Source of the DNA: Mytilus californianus
Lineage: Eukaryota; Mollusca; Bivalvia; Mytilida; Mytilidae
Direction: 5' to 3'
NCBI RefSeq assembly: GCF_021869535.1
Contig: NW_026262741.1
Location: 1 to 64,000, forward strand
Length of the DNA stretch: 64,000 nucleotides
Part shown: positions 13,020 to 25,171 of the stretch, in pieces
How the letters are laid out: each line of letters opens with the position of its first letter
How positions within the stretch are numbered: position 1 is the first letter of the stretch
Position numbers and translations under genes: made by a program
The notes under the pieces: model-generated
Told to the model about the DNA's origin: nothing
Seen by the model: only the letters and a program-made list of their open reading frames with translations
Database searches by the model: none

Positions 13020-13352
13020 ATTTACAAATACAATGTGGTATGATCGCCAATTACACTACTCTTTTCCTGGTATCATCAGAGAACATATGACATAAAAGTA
13101 ATAAGCAACTGTTAGGCCTTCCACAATGAGCAAAGACTTCATAGGCATACGTAAAACCATCCAAACAAGAAAACTAATTTACTTATTTATCATTACATTA
13201 TGTCCATGATTTACAAAAACAAATATGGTAAACAACAACAAACCAAACTGAAGTGAATTTTCAGGCTCCTGACTTGGTACAAGTTACAGGTACATGTACA
13301 TAAGGCATGTGTCGTGGTTTTAACAGGTTCATATATATACCTGATTTCGTTC
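13020..13352 (+). repeat. Dispersed family B, diverged copy
   Basis: Contains 'aatgtggtatgatcgccaat', 'ggccttccacaatgagcaaa' and 'caggctcctgacttggtac' in the same order as clearer copies at 31455, 57490 and 58628. Confidence 0.6.
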
Positions 13353-14705
13353 TGTCTTTTTGTCATTTTGTATAGCTTGTTTCTAATGTGTCAGTCTTGT
13401 CTCTGGGTATGAATTTATGCAAACCATAGCCAATATTATGGCCTGCTGCACAGCCTCCAAAAAATAGTTAAACTAATACATAACAATTGAGTCAGCAATA
13501 AGAAACAAAACAAGATAAAAATATGAAGACAGCAACCACAGAATGACAAATTTGAATTAGATAACAAGGTATCAATATATCTTGTAAAGTTATTGTGAGC
13601 AATTCTAGTTATGTTCAAGGAGTTTCGGTTTTTCTTGGTTTTGATCATTGCTTTAAAACTTTTTCAAATAATTGCCACTTGACTTTAATTGAACACTCAA
13701 TCAAGTTCCAAAGTAATAATACTGTCTTTTGCACAGACAGAACACTAAGTAAGGTAAATAATGCAAGTTGTTGACAATAAAAAGTATTTCTTTTTCAAAC
13801 AATAATCAAACAATATACCAATTTACTTAATGTTTTATTACTTGTGCAGTTTTTAATAATAGTGAGAGGGAGAAATTAACTGATTTCCTCTAATTTAAAG
13901 TGAATTCTACCACACATCTCTTTAGTTATTTACAAAAGTTACTTCCCCTGTGGAACAGCTGTCTTTCTGAGGAATGGGTATTTTAAAAAGACGAGGGTAA
14001 TTTTGACATTTCAATCCGTCAACAAGACTTTTTAATTGATACTTGGCCACAAGCACAAATAAAACACAGTTCTTAATTGTTAAGTACATTTTATACACAC
14101 AGACACAAACAATCATTAATGTAAATAAAAAATAAACTTTTGCACGGTGTGTAATGAAGGCAAACACATTTAGTGTATTTTAAACATTATATGTCAACAA
14201 AACTTGCACAAAATATCACGTGATATATAAAAAAAAATAACAATTAAAAGTTGAAATTAGACGTGGTATACTAAAGACATGTAAAAAGATGCTCTAAAAT
14301 ATACCAGGCACCCTCTGCATACATTTCATCTCTAGTATAAATTTTGTATTTTATTTCCTTGTACGTCAAAAAATATAGCCACTGTGAACAGGTGAGCGAT
14401 CCAGGCCAATGAGAGCCTCTTATTTCAGATACTGTAAAGATAGTAGAACTATATTTGGTGTATGGAATAATTGTAAAGTGTGTATGGTGTCTGTTTGGCA
14501 GGGCAGGTGTCAGTTGACTTTGACCTGCTTTCCATGGTTCATTGTTTTGGTCAAAGTTAAGAAAAACAAATTATGAGGTTGGTTTCTGAGATACTTTTAG
14601 CAATAGGTTAACTAAATTAGGTTAATGGAATGATTGTAGGGCTTACATGTCTGTCTGAAAGTGGTTATCTCACCTTGAACTCATGTCATATACATTGATC
14701 AACTT
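13353..14705. other. No gene or clear repeat
   Basis: AT-rich, with stops in all frames and only short open frames. Nothing recognised. Confidence 0.5.
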
Positions 14706-14722
14706 AAATGTTGATTTGAATG

Positions 14723-15142
14723 ATTGATTGTTGGTTGCTTAACGTCCAGTGGCAAATATTTCATGCATATTCAGGACGAGAACAAATTAACAATAAATAC
14801 AATAGGTAGGTTCTTTAATAGAGGCGTCTGGGATTGGGGTCGGAGAAATTTAGACTGCCACGGGGAAATGAGGGTATATTGGATAGGGACAGAAATTTAG
14901 CCTTGCAACAGGTCACCTACGGACCCCTCAAAGAGTTGTTGGAAGGGTTCTTAACGTGCAAAGAGCTTGGCACTCTCTTTACACGAGGCATCGGATTTAA
15001 CGTCCCCATTCTGACCGGACGTGGCTGCAAATTTGTACACCCCGCACAGCCAAACGGACGTCCCACTTTAGCGAGGGTTTTACCGCCGGTCGGAGGAAGA
15101 CCAATGGTGACCATACTTCTATAACCCAGTCACCCTTGGGGG
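14723..15142 (-). mobile_element. Short retroelement, copy b, with target duplication
   Basis: Full-length copy, tail (AATC)n at the left on the minus strand. Flanked by 'aaatgttgatttgaatg' (14706-14722) and 'aaatgttgatttaatg' (15143-15158), a ~16 bp target-site duplication differing by one base indel. Confidence 0.9.
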
Positions 15143-15158
15143 AAATGTTGATTTAATG

Positions 15159-15963
15159 TTATGCTTGTGGTATACACTTTTTCATTTACTATTTAACATA
15201 AATTCAATTTTCATCACTAGAACATGCGAGACATTTCAGTATGTCAACTCTTGTGTCAAATATGTGCTGATCAATTTTCCCGTGATTGTTAAATAATAAA
15301 AACTTCGTACTTAATGAAATATAACCTCAAAAAGACAATAACCACGCTGTTAGCAGTTTTATTTCTTATTTATAAATAGACCATAAAGACTAAGACCGGA
15401 GAAATCTGCAATTTTTTAAAAGACCTGAGAGGAATGAAACAACAATTGGAAAAATAGCTGAAAACAAGGTATCTACAAACAGAGACTTTATATAACAGTT
15501 ACTCACTGTTACCTCCTAACAAAGTCTATATATTGCACGAAAATAACGGTGCATCCATGGTCTTTATGTTAGGTAAATTTGAAACTTGTATGTTCTACAT
15601 TTGATTGACACATACCACAGGAAAAAGAAATCGAGTTATGTAAGTTATGGAATTAAAAAATCTGTGATGAGAAAGTTGTGGTTAAAATACTGTGGAAGGA
15701 TGTGATCTCAAAACACTAAATATCATAAACATGTCAAATTTACCTGTAAAAGTCAACAATTGTTACAAATTATCAGCAATCGCCCCATAGAAAATTAACG
15801 GAAATTTGAAACTCATAATTATGCAATAAAATTTCGACCATGTTGGCCATTTTGGTTGGCGGGCAGGGCATTGGACACATTTTTTTTTATCTATATACCC
15901 TAGTGATGAGTGTGGCTAAGTTTGGTTAAATTTGGATTATTAGTTTAAGAGAAGGTTTTTGTA
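15159..15963. other. No gene seen
   Basis: AT-rich sequence without a supported ORF or repeat match within the window. Confidence 0.5.
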
Positions 15964-16136
15964 AAAGTTCACGGACGACAAACAACGATAATACCTTCGA
16001 GGACGAAACGTCAGCAGTGACACCGACCAAGTGGTGTAAATAGTTAGCAAAGGTACCAGACTTATAATTTAATACGCCAGACGCGCGTTTCGTCAACATA
16101 AGACTCATCAGTGACGCTCAGATCAAAATAGTTATA
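15964..16136 (-). repeat. Dispersed repeat D
   Basis: Minus strand contains 'cactgatgagtcttatgttg' followed by 'acgaaacgcgcgtctggcgt', then 'ctggtacctttgctaacta'. Partial copies sit in the satellite at 1838 and 5386. The string resembles a hammerhead ribozyme core; see findings. Confidence 0.75.
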
Positions 16137-16845
16137 AAGCCAAACAAGTACATTTTGTCACATTTCTAATCTCTAAAGTTAGTCTTTTCAGAAATATCAG
16201 TCAGTAGCTAACATCATGTTCTGTAGATCAATGGTTAACTGTTGTTTTATTAACAAATTTACTCTCAAACTAAAACTTTAAGACTGTCTATTTATTTATT
16301 TCATGAAATTTTCACAACTCTAAACCCTCTGAGTTCAAAATCCAAAGATTCACAAACATATCTAATTCACTATCAAAACCAGTAAATACACATTAAAATA
16401 TTATATGTCATTTTATCTACTGCATTCACAAAATCCGCATATTACCGATAACGAAAAATTGACAAAAGCATTGCTATCACCATCACCAAAGAAGGAAAAG
16501 GTGACCAGAGCATCACCATCACCAGAGATTGAAAAGGTGGCTAGAACATCACCATCAACAGAGATTGAACAGATGCTCAGAGTATTTCTAAGAAATTATC
16601 ATATAAGAAAAGTCATTAAGCTGATGACATAACTACAAACATGTCTATTGTAGCGGAATTCATTTGTGAATCAACTCCCTTTTATATGTCAAAGGTATCA
16701 GCCGGAAACAGATTGAGGAAAGAAAACTCAGAAAGCCAGGGAGATATACAACTGAGACAATAGGTGGGAATGACACATGTCAAGCTATTCAGGAGCTGAT
16801 AGAAGATGATGCAAGGTTCAATCGTTAAACGTTCAAACAGTGACT
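16137..16845 (+). other. No established gene; one repeat-bearing small ORF
   Basis: A 75-codon frame at 16405-16632 contains three 12-residue repeats of the type SPSPEIEKVxRA, encoded by 36 bp direct repeats at about 16468-16581. There is no homologue I recognise and no splice context. It may be an exon of a low-complexity protein or a chance minisatellite frame. Confidence 0.3.
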
Positions 16846-17160
16846 GATTGATTGTTGGTTGCTTAACGTCCAGTAAAAATACTTCATGCATGTTCAGGAC
16901 GAGAACAAGTAAACAATAAATACAATAGGTAGGTCTAGTAGTAGAGGTCGTCCGGGATGGTGGTCGGGGAAATTTTAACTGCCACTGGAAAATGAGAGTA
17001 TAGTGGATAGGGACAGAAATTTTGCCTAGCAACAGGCTACCTATGCTACATACGGACCCCTCAAAAGAGTTGTTGCAAGGGTTCTTAACGTACAACCAGC
17101 GTGGCACTCTCTTTTCACGAGGCATCGGATTTAACGTCCTCATTCTGACCGGACATGGCT
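16846..17160 (-). mobile_element. Short retroelement, copy c, 5'-truncated
   Basis: Has the (AATC)n tail at the left end but stops at 'ctgaccggacatgg', so the head half is missing. Copy h and the partial copy g1 break close to the same place. Confidence 0.85.
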
Positions 17161-17399
17161 TCACATATTTTTGTCGTTCAATGTTTATACAAACAATTTA
17201 AAATTTTCACATGGGCAGTGTGAGCATACAGGGTTAAAAATCAAAAATTATGTAAGAATTAATTTCAGAAATTGATCGAGGTTTAAAATAGTCCAAAGTT
17301 CTATAGAATTTATAAGAATCCACAAATGGTTCATTCCACTACGCGATTACATAATTTTGACGTTTGTGGTTCAACGTATTTTCTAATTTATAATAAAAA

Positions 17400-18330
17400 A
17401 TATAACATAATGACATATTATAGAACAATGACATACTGACAGGATCTTTTAAAAGTACAGAGTCACGTTATAAGAACCAAAGAAACACAAAAAGTCGCAT
17501 ATACAAAACACACCAGGAAAAATGAAAGAAAATACAAACATATTGACGGGATGCATAAGTACCGAGCCACGTTAAATGGATATCACAGAAAACATTCCAA
17601 CAGTAAAAGTTATATTAATAATAAGACAAATGAAAGAACAATATAACATGTTGTTAAGATGATAACCAACGTCAGTACGCAGAATATATACATCAAGACC
17701 ATCATGTATTATTTGTGAAGTTGATACGGAATATTTATCAACAAGGTCTTGGTACCTTCCGATGAACTTTTTTTTAGAAAAAGGACGAGACGTTCTTTGA
17801 CATACCCCTGGTTCATCAACTTACTGCTCAGACACTGATGACGTTTTACAAAGTCTAATAGGAGCTGCAAGCTCTTGAATATCGAATAAGTTGGGAAATG
17901 TATATCCCATATGTAGGTGAAGTTGGTATATTGCTACTAAGGTGGGGGAAATTTATAATTTCAAAATTAAAATCGTCTCGTTTATCATAGATTCTGGTAC
18001 TGAGATGAATATGCAAGTCAAATTTGAGATATAAGTCTAAAAATGAGGCGGAGGAAGCCGTGTCTGTTATTTCTTTAATTTCTAGTTCTGGGGGATATTA
18101 TAATGGAACCCAATCAGAAAAGTTCTGATTGTTGATGGAAAGAACATCATCAATAAATCTGAAAGTGAAATTAAATAATCTGGCTTCTTTGATCCTCTTG
18201 TTTTTGACAAGTGTCTGAAGGAACTCCATTTCATATGAAAATAAGAAGAGGTCGGCAAGGAGAGGCGCACAGTTTGTTCCCATAGGAATGCCGACAATTT
18301 GTTGAAAAAGTCTACCTCAAAACTCAACAC
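17400..18330 (-). pseudogene. Reverse transcriptase remnant (Penelope-like?)
   Basis: The minus strand from ~18310 down to ~17700 encodes GIPMGTNCAPLLADLFLFSY, FNFTFRFIDDVLSINN (catalytic FIDD box), SASFLDLYLKFD, YDKRDDFNFEIINFP, YGIYISQLIRYSRACSSY and finally KFIGRYQDLVDKYSVSTSQ, with frame changes between blocks. The N-terminal RT motifs and any endonuclease are absent. The GTNCAPLLADLF/FIDDVL combination is one I associate with a reverse transcriptase family common in cnidarians and bivalves, probably Penelope-like; the clade is uncertain. Downstream (17400-17690), two related strings resembling 'acgtggctcggtactta' look like 3' untranslated repeats of the element. Its 5' side abuts a poly-C run and short retroelement d. 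Confidence 0.7.
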
Positions 18331-18696
18331 CCCCCCCCCCCTCAAGGGTGACTGGGGAAACGAAATATGGTCACTTAGTCTTCTCCCGACCGGCAGTAAA
18401 ACGCTTGGTCAGAATGGGGACGTTAAATCCGATGCCTCGTGTAAAGAGAATGCCACGCTCTTTGCAAGTTAAGAACCCTTGCAACAACTCTTTGAGGGGT
18501 CCGTAGGTGGTCTGTTGCAAGGCAAAATTTCTGTCCCTTTCCAATATACCCTCATTTTCCAGTGGTAGTCCAAATATCATCCCGGATGGCCTCTATTATG
18601 ACAAGACCTACCTATTGTATTCATTGTGAACTTTTTCTCGTCCTGAACATGCATGAAATATTTGCCACTGGACGTTAAGCAACCAACAATCAATCA
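18331..18696 (+). mobile_element. Short retroelement, copy d
   Basis: Plus-orientated copy from 'ctcaagggtgactgggg' to 'caaccaacaatcaatca'. An internal deletion removes ~90 bp between 'cggcagtaaaacgctt' and 'ggtcagaatgggg'. Preceded by a C run. Confidence 0.85.
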
Positions 18697-19634
18697 AAAC
18701 TCCACAAATATGTTGTCGATAAGAAACTCCAGCATACTGATCACTTGTTCTTCTGTGTAGCATGTTTTACCTTTTTGTTTTTCACTATTAACAAAATATG
18801 CCTTATGATATCCAAAAGTAATACATTTATAAATACACAATTATAAATACAAACAATAATTTCTGAATTTACAGCATTACTAAATAATCGCATTATGTCA
18901 AATGTCAAAATAACAAAATTATATATTTATATATCAATACTTCTCTTATAATTGCAGACAAAAAGTAATCAACAAGATTACAAAGATTTTCATGTCCAAA
19001 GCAGTAGACGTATCAGATGAAGTGAGGAAGACCATTTAGAACCTATGAATAAGTCGTATAACACCAAATGTGCTGCTCTATCACAAAACAAAACACATAA
19101 AGGACAAACTACTGGAATAATAGCAAAGGTATTAGATCAAACAAAAACAAAAATGCTGAATTCGAAGACCTAGAAAAGTTTCATAACATCTTATTTCTGT
19201 TGATAATTCAAGTGCTGCGTTGTCAGTTATGATTCAGGATTTTCAATAAAGCAGGGACAATACAAATCATCTATCAATTCCTGCAAATAAAAGGGCAAGA
19301 CGAATCAAGACTTCATTCAAGTCTAACAAATGTCCATATAAAAGAAATAGTGGGTGAACCAATCTGAAACTAAATCATTTCTCTAACAAAAGACAATAAG
19401 AAACGGTACTATTTGGACATAAATGTTTCAAACAAATTGAAAGAAACTGGTCAGAACCATATTTTTTTTATCGTGAAATGCAAACAAATTAAAAATGAAA
19501 ATCACCTTTTTATTGTAACACAATGTGGCCTTGTTTTGACATTTATACCTAATATGACTGTGTGTTTTGTTCAGACATTGTTGTCAATATAATGGCATGT
19601 TTAGCAACTGTCATACAAGTTAGAGGTTTATATG
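18697..19634. other. No gene seen
   Basis: AT-rich with no ORF above noise and no repeat matched elsewhere in the window. Confidence 0.5.
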
Positions 19635-19890
19635 AAAACCAGGTTAAATCGAATGTAGGACAAAATGTCAGACAAAAAGTCACAATTCAGTTTTGCGATT
19701 ATTTTATTTGAACAAGAAATCACTTATTTGAAAATATATTTTTTGTATTTTTCTTGAAGTTTTATATATGAAGCAACTTTATAATTAAAATTTATACAAT
19801 AAATATCAATAAGATCAAATATTTGTTATGAAAACAAAATGTCAAAGTGGCTTGATACTTAAATGGCTTCATTTTGCTAATAAATATATC
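19635..19890 (-). repeat. Dispersed family C copy
   Basis: The minus strand shares order and wording with 41200-41420: 'gaagccatttaagta', 'ccactttgacattttgttt', 'gaattgtgactttttgtc', 'cattcgatt'. Confidence 0.65.
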
Positions 19891-20267
19891 ATTTCGCAGG
19901 GGCGGGTCCAGGTAAGGGCGTAATGGGCGTACACCCCCTTTTCAGAAAAAAAACTCTAGCGTTATCTGCTTATATTGTATTGAATATTGCAAGTTATCAT
20001 ATTCATTAATTAAACACATACTCCGATTTCTTTTTATACTGATTCCCCCATCCGATGGGTGACTTGGACACCTTTTTTAAACAACCAAAGCGGTTAGTAA
20101 ATCTATACATGAAATGGTTGTTTTGTGTGACACTTCCCCAACGGCCATTCTACATCTACCCGGGGGATACTCGCTATATATATGATACCGGGTATGTTCC
20201 GACAAACGGGGTTGCATTTTCAGCTAAATTGTTTGAAATGGGTATTATAAATACAATGTTACACTAT

Positions 20268-20595
20268 TGTTTCAGATAAGGGTGAATGTTTGGTACCATT
20301 CAAACGTTTAAACCCGCTGCAACTGTTTGCACCTGTCCTTAGTCAGGAATCTGATGTTCAGTAGTTGTCGTTTGTTGATGTGGTTCATAAGTGTTTCTCG
20401 TTTCTTATATAGATTAGACCGTTGGTTTTTCCGTTTGAATGGTTTTACACTAGTAATTTTATAGTCCTTTATAGCTTACTGTTCGGTGTGAGCCAAGGCT
20501 TCGTGTTGAAGACCGTACTTTGACCTATAATGGTTTACTTTTATAAATTGTGACTTTGATGGAGAGTTGTCTCATTGACACTCATACCAATACTC
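20268..20595 (-). repeat. Dispersed family B, inverted copy
   Basis: Reads 'accattcaaacgtttaaacc', 'cctgtccttagtcaggaat', 'agccaaggcttcgtgttgaa' and 'gagagttgtctcattgacac', the reverse complement of the 57490-57840 copy. The 74-codon frame overlapping its left end is not credible. Confidence 0.75.
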
Positions 20596-20599
20596 ATAA

Positions 20600-20873
20600 A
20601 TGAGGGTATATTGGATAGGGACAGAAATTTAGCTTTGCAACAGGTCACCTACGGACCCCTCAAAGAGTTGTTGCAAGGGTTCTTAACGTGCAAAGAGCGT
20701 GGCACTCTCTTTACATGAGGCATCGGATTTAACGTCCCCATTCTGATCGGACGTGGTTGCGTACTTGTACATCCCGCACAGCCAAACGGACGCCCCACTT
20801 TGGCAAGGGTTCTACTGCCGGTCGGAAGAAGACCTGTAGTGACCATATTTCTATTCCTCAGTCACCCTTGGGG
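20600..20873 (-). mobile_element. Short retroelement, copy e, tail-less
   Basis: Contains the head and middle ('cccttgggg' end present at right) but lacks the tail third. It directly abuts the family B copy, so a later rearrangement probably removed its tail. Confidence 0.8.
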
Positions 20874-21393
20874 AGCGTACAATATTGAAATATTTCAATT
20901 AAATTACACCCGGCCCAATGGACCTATAAGTCACTTCAAATAGATACTATAGTATTAATTCAGGTAGTCATCAGGAATTTTATATACATGTTAATTATTT
21001 AAATACAAGTGTTGTCTGCGTTTTGTTAATGACTGTTCTAAGTATCAAGCTGTTTTTCGATGATATTCTGACAATAATAAATTTAACTTTTCACTGTTAT
21101 TCAAATTCAATACGGATTCACAAAAATAGACAATAAGGTTTGATGTTTAATTTTTCTTACTTAAATAATTGGTACGAATACAAGTATGTCAAAATAGGGA
21201 GTTTCAATAGTGTCATTAAAATATATACTTCTTAAAGAAAATTTATTAATATATATTTATCATGTTTATGCATGTATTATAGTGTAATAGGAAGTCATGT
21301 AACATTTATATGCACACATACTGAATGCATGATCATGGAATGTATTTAATTCATGCAGCAAACTTAATATATATTTATTTTTTTCTTTTGTAG
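20874..21393. other. No gene seen
   Basis: AT-rich spacer or intron. It ends in 'tttctttttgtag', the acceptor of the next exon. Confidence 0.5.
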
Positions 21394-21910
21394 AGATGAC
21401 AAAACAGCAAAGGAAATTTTAAGTTTAGGAAAGAAAACAAACCTTCCTACACAAAGTCCTCATTACTTGTTATTGTCAAGAGAAATGAGGGACAATGGTG
21501 TGAAAGTATTTAGTAGGTTGCAGTTCCGTAGAACTGTATTCTACTCAAAAGGTTACCAGGATGCAAAGACAAGAAATGATAGTGCTTGCTGCTTCAGTCA
21601 CAACAATGTTATCAAGAAAGGAATTATTTTACTATTTTTGGAGTATGAGAACCAAATTAATGTGATAATTCAAGAATGCTTCTCAGTCCCATTCAATCTT
21701 GGGGAAGATATCAGAAAACAAAAAAACAACTACTGTACATTGAAAGCTTATTTGGATAAAACTATTAGCAGATACATTGAAAAAATAGAAGGATTTGGTG
21801 AAAACATTGTTATTTCAGCAAAAAAACTCTTAAAAAAGTGTGTTCTGCTGGAGATTTACAACAGTGAATCATTTATTAGTATTCCTCAAAATACATCAGA
21901 ACATAACTAA
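21394..21910 (+). CDS. Orphan terminal exon, mobile-element-like protein
   Basis: After a polypyrimidine/TAG acceptor ending at 21393, a frame of ~171 codons is open to the TAA at 21908-21910 without interruption. It starts DDKTAKEILSLGKKTN and includes FSRLQFRRTVFYSKGYQDAK and KKGIILLFLEYENQINVIIQ. This resembles the C-terminal beta-rich domain following cysteine/zinc regions in lineage-specific proteins of bivalve and cnidarian repeats (order: tyrosine-containing 'tS..Y' then 'fG.I..f'). I cannot assign a name. The intact frame and clean acceptor favour a recently functional exon, but no partner exon is visible within several kilobases upstream. Confidence 0.45.
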
Positions 21911-22235
21911 TTACAAAATAAATGTGCTCTTTAATTTTAAAGGAAAAATTAACTTTTTCTTCAATACTAATTATTTATTTTCTGAATACTCTATATTTTG
22001 TAAATACATGTACATGATGTAACATGATATATGAATATATAAATGTTGACACATAATAATTAGACAATTCCAATTTTTGCAGTCCTTAAATTACAAATTT
22101 AACATATTCTAAAATATTGAGGGTTTTCAAACAATTTATAAATTGCCTTGAATAACTCCACTAAATAACTGCTGGAATGTATATATGTATATATTTAAGG
22201 TCCATCATCATTTAATTATCAGCTAAATTTTGTAT

Positions 22236-22495
22236 AATGAAAATTCTAGAATTCCAACATCCCGCTGGAATTATATATCTATAAAATACACATGTCCAAA
22301 TTCCAGTGGGATAATTTAGAATGACAATACAAAATTCCACTGGAAATATAGAAATAATCCAGTGGAAATGCCACTGAGATCCCATCGGGATAAACTTCCC
22401 ATTGGGATTCCACTGACACTCCAAAACATTCCAGTGGGATTCCACTGGATTTTTTTCCCAATGGGATTCCAGTGAATCCCAAGTACATTTTCAGT
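22236..22495. repeat. Cluster of degenerate palindromic TTCCACTGG motifs
   Basis: Roughly a dozen occurrences of 'tccactgga', 'ccagtggga' and 'cccattggga' in both orientations within 260 bp. Many adjacent ones are inverted, for example 'ttccagtgggattccactgg'. No fixed period is seen. Minus-strand open frames across it merely reflect the motif. Confidence 0.75.
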
Positions 22496-22497
22496 AG

Positions 22498-23100
22498 GGT
22501 AAGTGCTAATATGGTCAGTTTTGGTTGATGTGGACAAATAATTTTGTTAAACGAGTCAGTTTGAGGTATGTAAACTCATGAAATTTGTTTATGATTTACT
22601 ATTTTGAATAAAAAGAGGACATGCTGGCATTCTTAATTGATGCGAAAAATTTTTTTTAGTCATTCTGTTCCAAAATTGCTATCATTTGTATTATACAATC
22701 CATCCTTACATGAAAAAATAACTCATTTACTATGCGGCTATCTAGATTTACATAATAAAGTGCTAATATGGTAAGTTTTGGTTGATGCGGACAAAAAAAA
22801 TTGTTACAAGAGTCAGTCTGAGGTATTAAAATAACTGAAATTTGTTTAAGATTAAATATTTTGAATAAAAATAGGACATGGTGGCACTCTAAATTGATGC
22901 GAACAAAATTTTTTAGTCATTATGTTCCAATATTGCTATCATTTGTATTATACAATCCATCCTTACATGAAAAAATAACTCATTCACTATGTGGCTATAT
23001 GGATTTACATAATAAAGTGCTAATATGGTCAGTTTTGGTTGATGCGGACATATCATTTTGTTATACGAGTCAGTTTGAGGTATAAAAAATACTGAAATTT
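22498..23100 (+). repeat. 258 bp tandem repeat, ~2.3 copies
   Basis: 'aagtgctaatatggt' recurs at about 22500, 22758 and 23016, with 'tatcatttgtattatacaat' and 'catccttacatgaaaaaata' shared between units. Units differ by scattered substitutions. Confidence 0.85.
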
Positions 23101-23264
23101 GATTACAATTCAGCTACAGTAGAGCTATCAATGTTGAACTTAAGAAGTCAATCGGAAATTCAAAATAGCCACCAACTAGGTCATCAAAGTTTACATAGAA
23201 CCCCTATGGAATATGAAATAATATTTTGCATTTACTATGGATAAATAAGCAATAAGAGAAGGGT

Positions 23265-23746
23265 GAGTAGAATTCAAACTTAAAGCTTCAACGGGAAATA
23301 AATACATGGAAAACATCGCTAAGGTTGTTATTAGTAGCCTTTCTTTAACAAACTTCCAAAATTTGAAGCATATTGTTATCTGTGAGGAAAAGTACAGCTT
23401 CACTCCAGATGATTTCAAGGCAGCCACGAGACAAAAGCGACGGAAGCCTATGCCATTCTCAATTTCCTATTTAAAAAAAGATGAAATAATGTGATCTAAA
23501 AAATTATCAAAGTCAGCAGTATTGAACACTGAACTTGGTAAAAGGATGATTAATAACTATCTTGCACGTAACATCAGCAAGCTACAAACAAAACGCAATC
23601 TGAAACTATATGTGCATCGTGAATTGGTTAGGAGTACGAGTGACTGTATGTCAACTGTTGAAGGCTTATGTCCGCATATAAGGTACACTACATCAGTGAG
23701 AACAACTTTTACAAAATTTAAGTTCAAAGTTGGGGTATGGTTTTAA
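23265..23746 (+). other. Two unexplained open frames
   Basis: 23268-23494 is open for ~75 codons and ends in a lysine-rich stretch (RQKRRKPMPF); 23515-23746 is open for ~77 codons (NTELGKRMINNYLARNISK). I recognise neither, and no strong splice signals pair them. They could be exons of a captured or decayed gene, or chance. Confidence 0.25.
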
Positions 23747-25171
23747 GTCTGAGGCAGATCATTTTTTTCACTATTTACCACTATAAGGTATGGGGAAAAG
23801 GTTGAAAATCAAAATTGATTGTAATTATACTGCCCTCTTACTGTTGGGCGTCCTTAATTGTAAATAGTGTATTGTGTTGTATACAGTTCTTTGAGGCACA
23901 ATAAAAGTACAATAAATTTGTCGTTGGTAGTATTTGTTGTTTAGATTGGCATGTAGGGACTTTATGTTTTGATTTTTCCTAGGTGCCTGTTCAACTCTTC
24001 ATACATTCATCGACAATATTTTTTGCCATTGCACTCAGCCGTAGTTTCAGCGACCTCTTATTGTAAATAAACCACTTGCATATAAATCTTTAAGTATAGA
24101 CCGAAATTGATACGGGTGTACACGTTACCGGTGATGACGCGAGTTTTATCTTGACTGGCTGTACAGTCCTTGCACGGTCGTCAAATGTTCCATTGCACGT
24201 TTGACGAAGTCATACAGGTAAATAATTTTGTCGTTTCTAGTACAGCCACTGTGTTAAATGTATAATGACGGACAGAAAGTCACAGAATAAAACGTCTATG
24301 GACGAGATGTTTATAAAACCAGGTTCAATCCACGATTTTCTACATAAGAAAATATTTGTACCAAGTTAGGAATATAACAGTTGTTATCCACAGTTCAGGA
24401 AAAAGTTACAATATGGGTTTATATATAATAAGAAATCTGTCAAGTGGTTATAAATATATTTTAGAATCGCAAATATATTTTGCAGAAAAAGTTCACATAT
24501 TTTTTGTATGAAATAGAAAGAGAAATATCCGTTGTCTTGAGAGTTGTCTGTGATAGATCTATTGTGTGCCGCATCGTGTTTTCCCGGTGCTATGTAATTG
24601 GTGCAATACCATCCCAACCCTTCTTCTTCTGCATGGTTTGATAACGAAGTCTTCTGCACTTTTATCTGTTATACAGGACGGTTCAAACTGCTGCCATTTC
24701 ATCTCCGGATGACCTCCCACTGTGTGTTGATAGACAACTTAACAGACAAGGCGATGTTTATACAAAAAGCATATTTGCAAAAAGTTTTTGTAACAGTTGA
24801 AGGGCCTTTGCTCGTATTCATGGATAAAGCTAGAGTTGTTTCGAAAATACTTGCATCAGACGTTACACTTTAGGTCACATCGTATTGTTGTTTTTAAACG
24901 TGACTACATGCTTATCAAGATAAATGGTTTACATTTGACTTTGATGCTGGACAAAATAAATGCGTGACTTTGTGTTTTTGTGATCCCTTTCTATTCTAAA
25001 CGACTTTTTACACACTTCACGAGATCAACAAAGAAGTCAATAAGTATAGATGGTTTTCCATCGATGATTTTACCCACAATTGATAGCGCCCGTCGCCATC
25101 TTGTAGGGCAATCAGAGCGAATCAAGGTGTAACACATAATCGGATTAAATATTTACATTTTGCCGTTAGCT
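23747..25171. other. No gene seen upstream of the transposase
   Basis: Open frames on both strands around 24384-24873 overlap each other and show no motif. The left terminal repeat of the DNA transposon that starts coding at 25172 should lie here, but I could not find a match to the right side. Confidence 0.4.

Noticed and set aside
17400-17690. Resemblance of 'cgtggct..gtacttgtacatccc' in the RT remnant, the short retroelement and the foldback interior
   Set aside because: The match is short and in opposite orientation relative to the element strands, so I do not claim the RT mobilises the short element.
24384-24873. Overlapping ORFs on both strands as a gene upstream of the transposase
   Set aside because: No domain, no splice signals, and mutual overlap in opposite strands.
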